Part shown: in pieces, positions 1 through 6,570 of the stretch
How positions within the stretch are numbered: position 1 is the stretch's first letter
How the letters are laid out: each line of letters starts with the position of its first letter
NCBI GenBank assembly: GCA_003165095.1
Contig: PLSH01000361.1
Coordinates: forward strand, 6,473 to 18,295
DNA length: 11,823 bases
Direction: 5' to 3'
DNA from: Acidobacteriaceae bacterium
GTDB lineage: Bacteria; Acidobacteriota; Terriglobia; Terriglobales; Acidobacteriaceae
Notes under the pieces: model-generated
Databases searched by the model: none
What the model saw: the letters and a program-made list of their open reading frames with translations, nothing else
Told to the model about the DNA's origin: nothing
Made by a program: the position numbers and the translations under genes

Positions 1-86
1 CCGCCACAGCCTTCGGGCTCGGCTTCGTCTTGCCGGATTTTCGCTCGCAACGCTGCCTGCCCCATAGTTCATAACGGGCTCTTGCG

Positions 87-1322
87 TTGAGAAAAGCCGC
101 GTGGTTCTTGTTGCTGATCCTGGCGTTCGCAATCCCCTGGGAGTACTCGCTCGACCTGGGCGCTCCGCTGGGAAATGTGGCTCGCATTCTCGGGTTGCTG
201 CTCCTGCTGGCCGCGGTTCCGGCGGTTCTGCAGGCCGGACGCATGCGCACGCCGGGACCGCTTCAGGTTCTGGTGCTGGCGCTGTTCCTCTGGTTCTGTT
301 GCACGTATTTCTTCACCATCGATCAGGCGATGACGCTCGAAAAGATGCGCGGCTACTTTCAGGAGATGATGATCGTCTGGCTGGTTTGGGAGTTTGCCGA
401 GAGCCCGGGCGATCTACGCGCCCTGCTGCGCGCTTTCGTGGCCGGATCGTGGGTGCTGGCCCTGCTCACCCTCGCCAGTTTCAGCTCGCCGGAGGCAATT
501 GCAGAAGGTCAGATTCGCTTTGCCGCCTATGGGCAGGATCCCAACGATGTGGCCCGGTTTCTCGATATGGGATTCCCTCTGGCGGCGCTGTTATTGAATG
601 GCGAATCGCGATGGCCCGAGCGGCTGCTGGCTCTGGGCTATCTGCCGCTCGGGCTGTTCGCCGTCGTGCTGACGGCCTCGCGGGGTGGGTTCCTGGCCGC
701 GTTGGCCGCGCTCGCCGGGTGTGGATTTGTGCTGGCGCGCGGACACTTCCGGGCGGTCGTGGCCTCTGTACTCGCGCTCCCCGCAGTCGCGGCCGCGCTT
801 TGGTTTACCGTGCCCCATGAGATTTTCGAGCGGCTGGCCACGATCCCTGGGCAGTTGCGAGGCGGCGATCTGAACCAGCGCGTCAACATCTGGTCGGCGG
901 GTTGGCACGCCTTTGCGCGTGCGCCCCTGTTCGGCTCCGGCGCTGGGACCTTTGTCGCCGCTGCCGGTCTTGCTCCCGCCGATACGGCGCACAACACCGT
1001 GCTCTCGATTGCGGTAGGAGGCGGTCTTTGCGCCTTGACGCTGGCTGCATTCATTTTGGTGGTGACTGTCCGCTCGATTCTCAAAACCCGTGGGCCGCTG
1101 CGCCTCGCTCTGGCATTTGCGCTCCTGGTCTGGCTGGTTACCTCGCTGGTTGCCTCAGTGGAAGAAAGCCGCACCACCTGGCTGCTGTTTGCGCTGATTG
1201 CGCTCGCCGGGCGGCTTGCCGGCGACGAGCCTGAGCGCCTTGCGGAGTGTTTTCCTGACGTCGAGCGCATTCGGGAAGATTCTCTTCTGCATCCGGCTTT
1301 GTCGCAGCAGCCTGCGGAATAA
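87..1322 (+). CDS. O-antigen ligase / polymerase family membrane protein (Wzy_C-like)
   Basis: This is an integral inner-membrane protein of 411 aa with about 11-12 hydrophobic segments, beginning at residues 5-20, 33-50, 59-76 and 112-131 and continuing to about 376. It fits the WaaL/Wzy superfamily (Wzy_C domain). Visible landmarks are the TASRGG turn (S198-R199), a long extracytoplasmic stretch at about 241-300 with RVNIW (R265) followed by PLFGSGAGTF (280-289), and the conserved AHN motif (H302) before the next helix. Family members transfer or polymerise undecaprenyl-diphosphate-linked glycans on the periplasmic face. Ligase and polymerase cannot be told apart here; the neighbouring flippase makes either plausible. 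The start is TTG, the first in-frame start after a stop at 72-74, and no clear Shine-Dalgarno is visible, so the start is the least certain part. The C-terminal 35 residues are hydrophilic and probably cytoplasmic. Confidence 0.9.
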   Translation: MRKAAWFLLLILAFAIPWEYSLDLGAPLGNVARILGLLLLLAAVPAVLQAGRMRTPGPLQVLVLALFLWFCCTYFFTIDQAMTLEKMRGYFQEMMIVWLVWEFAESPGDLRALLRAFVAGSWVLALLTLASFSSPEAIAEGQIRFAAYGQDPNDVARFLDMGFPLAALLLNGESRWPERLLALGYLPLGLFAVVLTASRGGFLAALAALAGCGFVLARGHFRAVVASVLALPAVAAALWFTVPHEIFERLATIPGQLRGGDLNQRVNIWSAGWHAFARAPLFGSGAGTFVAAAGLAPADTAHNTVLSIAVGGGLCALTLAAFILVVTVRSILKTRGPLRLALAFALLVWLVTSLVASVEESRTTWLLFALIALAGRLAGDEPERLAECFPDVERIREDSLLHPALSQQPAE

Positions 1323-1389
1323 CTCAATACGGCGGGAGGCGGGGAGTTCAGCCTCCGCACATAACCGAGAGATTTGAAAAGGGGCTTTG

Positions 1390-1427
1390 GCCTCGGAGGA
1401 ACATAAGATTCCGAGCTTTTCCGAGGC
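1390..1427. repeat. 8-bp inverted repeat with a competing inner hairpin in the flippase leader
   Basis: GCCTCGGA (1390-1397) and TCCGAGGC (1420-1427) are perfect inverted copies 22 bases apart. The left arm core TCGGA (1393-1397) can instead pair with TCCGA at 1410-1414, so two mutually exclusive hairpins are possible. The element lies in the 143-bp gap between the O-antigen ligase-like gene and the flippase, 39 bases before the flippase ATG. No run of T follows, so a simple intrinsic terminator is not indicated. An attenuator or processing site is possible but unproven. Confidence 0.45.
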
Positions 1428-1465
1428 ATTCTCAGCTCTGACTCCCACTTAGGCCCGCTTTTGCC

Positions 1466-2845
1466 ATGTCGACCATTTCCCAAATCACGAGCCGGATCAC
1501 CAGGCCGCTCAAAGGCGGAAGCGTGAACCGCGGCATCCTTCGCGCGGCCGCATCGGTGGGCGCGGTGGGAATCCTGGTCAAATTCGCGGCCACCTTCAAA
1601 GAAATCGCGGTGGCCGGCGTATATGGCCGCTCCGACGCGATGGATGCGTTTCTGGCCGCCGCGCTGATCCCCAGTCTGCTGGTGAACCTGATTTCCGAGT
1701 CGATGAACCAGGCCCTGGCGCCCACGCTGATCAAAGTGAGGGAACACGAGGGCAAGGCGCGGGCCCAGCAACTGCTCTCCAGTTCCATGCTCTGGATGTG
1801 CGTGCTGCTGATTGCGGCATCGGCCGTGATGGCTCTCACTGCGCGCGGCTTCTTTCCGCTGATTGCTTCGCATTTCCCCCCCGCCAAGCTGGAACTCTCC
1901 ATCCGGCTCTTCTACGCGCTGCTGCCCATCGTCCTGATCACCGGAATCGCAACCAACTGCACTGCGGTGCTCAACACGCTGGACCGTTTCGCGTTGCCGG
2001 CGCTGGCGCCCATGGCAGTTTCAGCATCTATCATCGTGGGCGCTCTGTTGCTTGGCGGACGTTACGGCATCTGGGCCATGGTTTACTCCACCCTGGCCGG
2101 CTCGCTCATCCACGCCGCCATTGTTGCCTGGATGATGCATGCGCATGGCTACAGCTTCAGCCTGCGCTGGTATGGAATGACCGAGGCAACGCGCACGGTG
2201 GGCCGCCAGTACGGGCCGGTGCTGCTCAGCGGCCTGGTGGCCTCGAGCGGCCTGCTGGTGGATCAGTCGATGGCCGCCATGCTGCCGGCGGGCAGTGTCT
2301 CGGCGCTGGTGTATGCCGGCCGCTTCGTGAGCGTGGTGCTTACGCTGCTGGCCGGAGCGGTTTCCACAGCCATCGTGCCTTTCTTCTCGCGCATGATCGC
2401 GCATCGCGACTGGGCAACCTGCCGGCAGACGCTGCGTACCTGGGCGCGGCTCACGGCGCTGGTCTCGGTGCCCATTGCGCTGCTGTTGATCGCGGGCGCG
2501 CATGTGCTGGTTCGCGTGGCCTACCAGCACGGGGCCTTCGGCGTCCGCGATACCGCCGTGGTGGCGCGCGTTCTGGCCATGTACGCAATTCAGATTCCGT
2601 TTTTCGTGACCAGCCGCGTGTTCTACCGTTTTCTGGTGGCGATGTTGCGCACCGACCTCGTCTTCTACTGCGGACTCATCAACCTTGGCCTCGATATCGT
2701 GCTGAATCTGATTTTGATGCGCTGGTTCGGCGTAGCTGGAATCGCTCTGGCTACCTCGCTCTGGACGATAAGCACGTTCTTTCTGCTTTGGTACTGGAGC
2801 GGCAAGGTGCTCTCCAGCGCTGAACTGGCGAGTGCGAAGTTGTGA
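1466..2845 (+). CDS. MurJ/MviN-family lipid-linked oligosaccharide flippase
   Basis: This 459-aa polytopic membrane protein belongs to the MVF branch of the MOP exporter superfamily. The N-terminal signature FKEIAVAGVYG...DAMDAF (44-62) matches the MurJ segment that carries the conserved charged residues of the transport cavity (K45, E46, D60 in this protein). YQHGAF (343-348) corresponds to the MurJ 'ERGAF' landmark. Hydrophobic helices run through the whole length to about residue 435. Housekeeping MurJ proteins are usually about 500 aa or more with 14 helices; this one is somewhat shorter. Being embedded between a Wzy/WaaL-type gene and a deacetylase-like gene, it is more likely a dedicated polysaccharide flippase than the cell's lipid II flippase; that is inference. 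The ATG at 1466 is the only start after an in-frame TGA at 1439-1441, and its ribosome binding site is weak. Confidence 0.88.
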   Translation: MSTISQITSRITRPLKGGSVNRGILRAAASVGAVGILVKFAATFKEIAVAGVYGRSDAMDAFLAAALIPSLLVNLISESMNQALAPTLIKVREHEGKARAQQLLSSSMLWMCVLLIAASAVMALTARGFFPLIASHFPPAKLELSIRLFYALLPIVLITGIATNCTAVLNTLDRFALPALAPMAVSASIIVGALLLGGRYGIWAMVYSTLAGSLIHAAIVAWMMHAHGYSFSLRWYGMTEATRTVGRQYGPVLLSGLVASSGLLVDQSMAAMLPAGSVSALVYAGRFVSVVLTLLAGAVSTAIVPFFSRMIAHRDWATCRQTLRTWARLTALVSVPIALLLIAGAHVLVRVAYQHGAFGVRDTAVVARVLAMYAIQIPFFVTSRVFYRFLVAMLRTDLVFYCGLINLGLDIVLNLILMRWFGVAGIALATSLWTISTFFLLWYWSGKVLSSAELASAKL

Positions 2846-2859
2846 ATGGAGCAAGCGGA

Positions 2860-3630
2860 ATGTTACCAAGGCCGGCAAAGTATCTGCTTCGAATCGACGA
2901 TCTGTGCCCCACTGTCTCCCGGGTTCCCTGGCAGAGATTCGCGGCGTTGATTGAAGAGTTCAACGTCCGGCCCATTCTTGCCGTGGTTCCAGAAAATCAT
3001 GATCCCGATCTGAAAAAGTCGCCGCCGGACTCACAGTTCTGGGAACAGATGCGGGTTATGGAATCCATGGGAGCCGCAATCGGCCTGCACGGCTATCGCC
3101 ATCTCTGCGCCGGCCGCGGCACCAGCCTGTTGCCGCTGCATCGCATCTCGGAGTTCGCCGGCGCCGACCCATGCACGCAGCGCGAATGGATAAGAGCCGG
3201 CCTCAAAATTCTTCGCGGACACGGCCTCACTCCGGAAATCTGGGTGGCGCCGCGCCACGGATTCGATCGAAACACGCTGGCCGCGCTGAGGGCGGAAGGC
3301 ATTCCGGCGTTGTCCGACGGGCTGGCGCGATTTCCGTTCACGCGCGCGGGCCTCACCTGGATTCCGCAGCAGCTTTGGGCGCCGCTCGAAAAGCCGAATG
3401 GGGTGTGGACGATTTGCATGCACCCCAACACCGCCGGCGACGCCGAAATCGAGCAGTTGCGCACCTTCCTGCGCGGCCACGCAAACCAATTCACGTCGGT
3501 AAACCGGGTGCTGGCCATGCCTGGGTTGGCGGAATTGCGTCCGCCGGAACGGCTTTATGAACTGCTCGCACTCTGGCGTGTACAGGCCTCGCGCTTCAGC
3601 AAACAGCTTCGGCTGGACAACTCGCCGTAG
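2860..3630 (+). CDS. DUF2334-type polysaccharide deacetylase-like protein
   Basis: This is a cytosolic-looking 256-aa protein with no signal peptide, of the NodB-like/DUF2334 deacetylase fold. Near the N-terminus LRIDDLCP supplies the metal/base Asp pair (D13-D14). IGLHGYRH (75-81) gives the H-x3-H metal site (H77, H81), WVAPRHGFD (118-126) corresponds to the substrate-loop motif, and CMHP (H188) supplies the late histidine. All the expected catalytic landmarks are present, so an active hydrolase on N-acetyl groups of a glycan is likely; the substrate is unknown. Start choice: a GTG at 2842 overlaps the flippase stop (GTGA), but the ATG at 2860 has GGAG at 2848-2851 with 8-base spacing and is preferred. 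Either way the gene is translationally coupled to the flippase. Its last 76 bases overlap the opposing glycosyltransferase gene. Confidence 0.85.
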   Translation: MLPRPAKYLLRIDDLCPTVSRVPWQRFAALIEEFNVRPILAVVPENHDPDLKKSPPDSQFWEQMRVMESMGAAIGLHGYRHLCAGRGTSLLPLHRISEFAGADPCTQREWIRAGLKILRGHGLTPEIWVAPRHGFDRNTLAALRAEGIPALSDGLARFPFTRAGLTWIPQQLWAPLEKPNGVWTICMHPNTAGDAEIEQLRTFLRGHANQFTSVNRVLAMPGLAELRPPERLYELLALWRVQASRFSKQLRLDNSP

Positions 3631-4757
3631 AGCTTCTCCCAACGGTCAAGAGATGCGGCGAGGCTGAATTGCTCCGTCGCGTGCTGGCGAGCGCGCGCAC
3701 CCATCGCCGCACGCTTCCCGATCGGCAATTGCATGAATGCGGTCATTGACCGGGCCAGCGCGCAGGCATCGGCAGCAGGGGCCAGCAGGCCCGTCTCACC
3801 GTCCATGATCGCCTCGCCGGTGCCGGGAACATTGGTCGCTACCGCGGGCAGGGCGCAGGCCGCGGCCTCCAACACCGCCATCGGCAGGCCCTCCCAGAGC
3901 GACGAGAGCACAAATCCATCCGCAGCCTGCATCCAGCGCTTCACATTGGTTTCAAACCCCAGAAAACGGACCCTGTGCTCGATGCCAAGCCGCGCGGAAA
4001 GCTGGGCCAGATCGCCCATCAATGGGCCCGAGCCGGCGATGACCAGCCGCGCGGGGCAGGGCACCGCGGTCATGGCGCGCAGCAGAGTTGGATAGTCTTT
4101 CACCGGTTCCAGGCGGCCGGCGGCCAGCCACAGAAACTCGTCGCCCATGCCAAACTCACGCCGCACAGCACTCCGCACCGCAACGTCAGGCCGACACTGC
4201 TCTACGTCGACGCCGTTGGGAAGCACGGTCAAGCGCTCTGGGCTGACCATGCCGGCCCGAAGATGGCTCTCAGCCACGGCGCGGCTCACCGCCGTTACCC
4301 GGTCAGGCAGCCAGCGGGTGAAGCGGTAACCCAACCGGCGCACCAGGGGGCCGATGGATGAGCTGTGCAGCGTGTCAATAAAAACTGTGCCGGGAAAAAC
4401 TGTGCCGGGAAGCCAGGTGGCAAAGACAGCCGTCATGGCGGCGCAGAGACGGGACCAGCGCACCAGCCAGGCCGCATGGGGCAGATGAGCGTGAACCACA
4501 TCCGGCCGCTCGCGGCCAAGCCATCGGTTGAATCGAATCCAGCCACGCGGATCGGCGAGGCCCTTGCGCATCCGCAGGCTGAGAAAGGCGATGCCGGCAT
4601 CCTGCAGTTCCAGGGCCGCCGCACCGCCTGTGCCCGAAAGCGTCACTACGGTGACGCGCCAGCCGCGCCGGCGCAGACCCCTGGCCTGGAGCATCACCTG
4701 GCGCTCGGCTCCGCCCAACCGGTCCAGCGTCGGAATGACCAGGGCGGCGTGACTCAC
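3555..4757 (-). CDS. GT4-family glycosyltransferase
   Basis: This 400-aa GT-B fold glycosyltransferase retains its sugar anomeric configuration and is presumably peripheral on the inner leaflet. The N-terminal Rossmann domain opens with VIPTLDRLGGAERQ (7-20), the usual acceptor-side glycine loop of GT4 enzymes. The donor domain has the phosphate-binding pair in GRLEPVKD (R205, K210), LVIAGSGP (228-235), and the E-x7-E nucleotide-sugar motif (E279, E287). It starts with GTG at 4757, whose first bases overlap the stop of the upstream small ORF (GTGA), indicating coupled translation. Family similarity ends near WEKLYGEL (363-370). The remaining 30 residues run over the 3' end of the opposing deacetylase gene and are probably a late read-through extension. 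A 15-bp tandem duplication gives the repeated PGTVF at 112-116, seen as PGTVFPGTVF at 107-116. Donor and acceptor sugars cannot be predicted. Confidence 0.88.
   Translation of the reverse strand: MSHAALVIPTLDRLGGAERQVMLQARGLRRRGWRVTVVTLSGTGGAAALELQDAGIAFLSLRMRKGLADPRGWIRFNRWLGRERPDVVHAHLPHAAWLVRWSRLCAAMTAVFATWLPGTVFPGTVFIDTLHSSSIGPLVRRLGYRFTRWLPDRVTAVSRAVAESHLRAGMVSPERLTVLPNGVDVEQCRPDVAVRSAVRREFGMGDEFLWLAAGRLEPVKDYPTLLRAMTAVPCPARLVIAGSGPLMGDLAQLSARLGIEHRVRFLGFETNVKRWMQAADGFVLSSLWEGLPMAVLEAAACALPAVATNVPGTGEAIMDGETGLLAPAADACALARSMTAFMQLPIGKRAAMGARARQHATEQFSLAASLDRWEKLYGELSSRSCLLKREACTRQSASSS
4380..4409. repeat. Perfect 15-bp tandem duplication inside a glycosyltransferase gene
   Basis: AAAAACTGTGCCGGG occurs at 4380-4394 and again immediately at 4395-4409 with no mismatch. 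It is in frame with the minus-strand glycosyltransferase gene and adds five residues (PGTVF PGTVF, residues 107-116). The insertion lies in the N-terminal domain just before the segment FIDTLHSS. Perfect identity suggests a recent slippage event. Confidence 0.9.
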
Positions 4758-5137
4758 CCATGCCTCTGGGCGATCGTCGCATCGATCAGCGCTTCATAGG
4801 ATTCGATGGCGCGCTCAAAGCAGAATTCGCCCCCGAGGCTGAGTGGCTTGATCTCCTGCTCTCGACATCGGCTGCGGGAAAGATCCCGGCCAGGAACCGC
4901 TGGAGTGAGTTTCTTCAGCTTGCCGGCAATTGAATCCAGCGCCAGGAACGAAAGCGAAAATGCGGGCAGGAGAATGGCATAGACATGATCCAGGCAACGG
5001 TTGAACACGCAACCCTCCAAGGCAGCAAACTTCTCCCCGCGCCGAAGCCGGCTTTGGGGTTGCAAAGAGGCAACGTGCCCGACGGTTGTGAAAATACGAG
5101 CAGCTTGAGAAACGAAGCCGGATGTAAAATGCCTCAT
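4754..5137 (-). CDS. Small orphan ORF, possible remnant of a larger gene
   Basis: This 127-aa reading frame has no confident family match. Support for translation is its GTGA stop/start overlap with the downstream GT4 gene and fairly GC-rich third positions through its second half. A hydrophobic stretch (ILLPAFSLSFLAL, about residues 55-67) lies in the middle. The C-terminal segment FCFERAIESYEALI resembles the terminal helix of GT4 glycosyltransferases (an F-S-x-E-R-x-x-x-x-Y-E-x-L pattern), so the ORF may be the tail of a decayed glycosyltransferase whose 5' part was lost or frameshifted. The first ~30 residues are low in recognisable structure, and the ATG at 5137 has no clear Shine-Dalgarno, sitting on the edge of an AT-rich gap. 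It could equally be a genuine small protein; the start is uncertain. Confidence 0.4.
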   Translation of the reverse strand: MRHFTSGFVSQAARIFTTVGHVASLQPQSRLRRGEKFAALEGCVFNRCLDHVYAILLPAFSLSFLALDSIAGKLKKLTPAVPGRDLSRSRCREQEIKPLSLGGEFCFERAIESYEALIDATIAQRHG

Positions 5138-5359
5138 TCAGTCAAAGCGTTTTTTAAGAAAACCGCTCGGAACCGTTTGCCCATCGATGAATTACAAAAG
5201 GTTACCCCGGTAACAGATGAATTCCAACAGAAGCGATAAAAGTAGTATTCAAAAGAAACAATTAATTGCCATAGGATGTCAATAAGCTAACGAACAGATG
5301 TGAAAATAGCTGTGAATTCCCTGTGGATCAATAAATTTGCACCTTCGGTAACCAGAGAA
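5138..5359. other. AT-rich intergenic island with palindrome
   Basis: These 222 bases are about 38% GC by hand count, against clearly GC-rich genes on both sides. They separate two minus-strand genes and carry no convincing ORF. They contain the perfect palindrome GTTACC-CC-GGTAAC (5201-5214), a further GGTAACC at 5346-5352, and a minus-strand TTGACA hexamer (plus positions 5277-5282) without a good -10 partner at normal spacing. The island could be a promoter/operator region for the small ORF and the GT4 gene, or the scar of an old rearrangement. Confidence 0.6.
5201..5214. promoter_or_regulatory. Perfect 14-base palindrome, operator-like
   Basis: GTTACC and GGTAAC flank a CC centre, about 65 bases upstream of the ATG of the minus-strand small ORF and inside the AT-rich island. 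A copy of one half site with an extra base (GGTAACC) occurs at 5346-5352. The symmetry suits a dimeric DNA-binding protein; no regulator can be named. Confidence 0.35.
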
Positions 5360-6430
5360 TCAGGCTGCAGTAGCTGAATCCAGGCTGGCGGCGGATGAAG
5401 AGGGCACAAAGAATCGTTGCCCTGGGTCCAGCGTGTCCAGTGCTCCGAAAAATTCTGTGGCCAGCGCGGTGGCTGAGATCTGAGGAGCGAGCCAGGCGCC
5501 AGGGCGGCCTCGAAGCAGATCGACTACGCCACCTGAGGCCGGCAACGCAACGATGGGCAGACCGGCGGCAATCGCCTCCAGCAGGGCATTGGGCAATCCC
5601 TCCTGCCGCGACGAAAGCACGAAGAGAGAGGCCCCTGGATAGAACAAGTAAGGGCGGTCCACGTAGCCGGGAAATTGGACAGCGGATTCAAGGCCGAGCG
5701 AGCGGCATTGTGCTCTAAGCGCCGCTTCCTCCGGGCCCTTGCCGGCTATGATCAGGTCAGCCTGTGGAAATCTCTCACGCACCGTGGCCAGCGCCTGGAG
5801 CAACAGGTCAAAGCCCTTTTCCTTAGCCAGCCTTCCCACGGCAAGCAGGTGCGGGCCTGTGCCGCTCCACTGATCCGGAGCGCTCCCCGCGGCCCGTATT
5901 CCATCCAGATCTACCGGGTTGGGCAACACCACGATCTGCTTTTTCTGAATCCCCAACTCTGAGGAAAGATCGGCGGCCATGGAGCGCGTCTGGCAGATGA
6001 TCCGGTCGGCATGACGGTAGAGCAACCGGTAGAGCAGGCCCGTACCCCGCGGCAGCCCGCCAAAGGCCAGGGCGCTCGACACAGTTCCATTTTGCCGCAC
6101 CAATACGCGCGTCTCCCGGGGGAAAAACGGGCGGAGCAAGAGGACCAGGAAGTTGAGGTGAGCCATGCCGGAGAGGATTACGTCGGGCTTGAGCCGCCAC
6201 ACCAGGCGCAACAAGCGAATCGCGCCCGCGCGCACCCTTCGAGCGCCCAGCGGATGAACGGTGACCCACGGGGGCAAATCGTTGGGACCTGCGTCGCTCT
6301 CGGTCACCAGGCCCAGATGCACGTCGTATTTCTGCCTGGACAGGCCGCGAGCCAACAGGGCAATCACCTGTTCGGCGCCGCCGCCGCCGAGATGCGGAAT
6401 GAGCAAGAGGATCCTGAGACCTTGGGCCAT
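5360..6430 (-). CDS. GT4-family glycosyltransferase, short C-terminus
   Basis: This 356-aa GT-B glycosyltransferase has the N-terminal glycine-rich loop IPHLGGGGAEQV (11-22), PNPVD at the domain junction (160-164), VGRLAKEKG with the donor phosphate-binding pair (R190, K195), LIIAGKGP (216-223), and the E-x7-E motif (E267, E275) within RQEGLPNALLEAIAAG. All catalytic landmarks are present. The C-terminus is odd: after ALATEFFGALDTLDPGQRF the protein ends in a Ser/Ala-rich tail (to residue 356) instead of the usual closing helix with the YExL pattern. Reading the other two minus frames past this point does not restore such a helix nearby. ATG at 6430 is preceded by AGGA (plus 6435-6438) at good spacing. 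The gene is divergent from the next glycosyltransferase and presumably acts in the same glycan pathway; its sugar specificity is unknown. Confidence 0.88.
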   Translation of the reverse strand: MAQGLRILLLIPHLGGGGAEQVIALLARGLSRQKYDVHLGLVTESDAGPNDLPPWVTVHPLGARRVRAGAIRLLRLVWRLKPDVILSGMAHLNFLVLLLRPFFPRETRVLVRQNGTVSSALAFGGLPRGTGLLYRLLYRHADRIICQTRSMAADLSSELGIQKKQIVVLPNPVDLDGIRAAGSAPDQWSGTGPHLLAVGRLAKEKGFDLLLQALATVRERFPQADLIIAGKGPEEAALRAQCRSLGLESAVQFPGYVDRPYLFYPGASLFVLSSRQEGLPNALLEAIAAGLPIVALPASGGVVDLLRGRPGAWLAPQISATALATEFFGALDTLDPGQRFFVPSSSAASLDSATAA

Positions 6431-6443
6431 AGTTTCCTGAGAG

Positions 6444-6460
6444 TGTCCGATTCTCGGACA
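6444..6460. promoter_or_regulatory. Perfect 7-bp inverted repeat between divergent glycosyltransferase genes
   Basis: TGTCCGA (6444-6450), a 3-base spacer and TCGGACA (6454-6460) form a perfect dyad, 14 bases upstream of the minus-strand glycosyltransferase ATG and directly abutting a candidate plus-strand -35 at 6461. Its position suits an operator controlling both divergent genes, or a hairpin in the minus-strand leader. Confidence 0.45.
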
Positions 6461-6489
6461 TTGAAGCTTTTTAATCTGTGCTGTAAATC
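6461..6489 (+). promoter_or_regulatory. Weak sigma70-like promoter candidate for the plus-strand glycosyltransferase
   Basis: TTGAAG (6461-6466) and TAAATC (6484-6489) are separated by 17 bases in the short divergent region. The match to consensus is 4/6 and 3/6, so the call rests mostly on spacing and location. Confidence 0.25.
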
Positions 6490-6570
6490 ACTCAGCGTCT
6501 CTGACCCAAAATGCTACAGTTCTGCTTTCTCCTAAAATCCGGGGAGTTCCGAAGGAGTGTCTGCTTCGCG

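Noticed and set aside
1..90. 3' tail of an upstream gene ending at 74 or at 90
   Set aside because: Two plus frames are open from the window edge (stops at 72-74 and 88-90, the latter overlapping the TTG start of the next gene). Neither 23-29-residue tail has a recognisable domain, so I cannot choose between them.
1323..1370. Intrinsic terminator after the O-antigen ligase-like gene
   Set aside because: GGAGGC and GCCTCC can form a 6-bp stem with a 10-base loop, but no T-run follows.
638..1873. 411-codon minus-strand frame opposite the O-antigen ligase-like gene
   Set aside because: The composition (Arg/Ser/Ala/Pro-rich, no domain) is that of an antisense shadow in GC-rich DNA, and it spans two well-supported genes.
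6511..6570. 20-residue N-terminal extension of the third glycosyltransferase
   Set aside because: There is no Shine-Dalgarno before 6511 and the residues are atypical; AAGGAG lies between the two ATGs.
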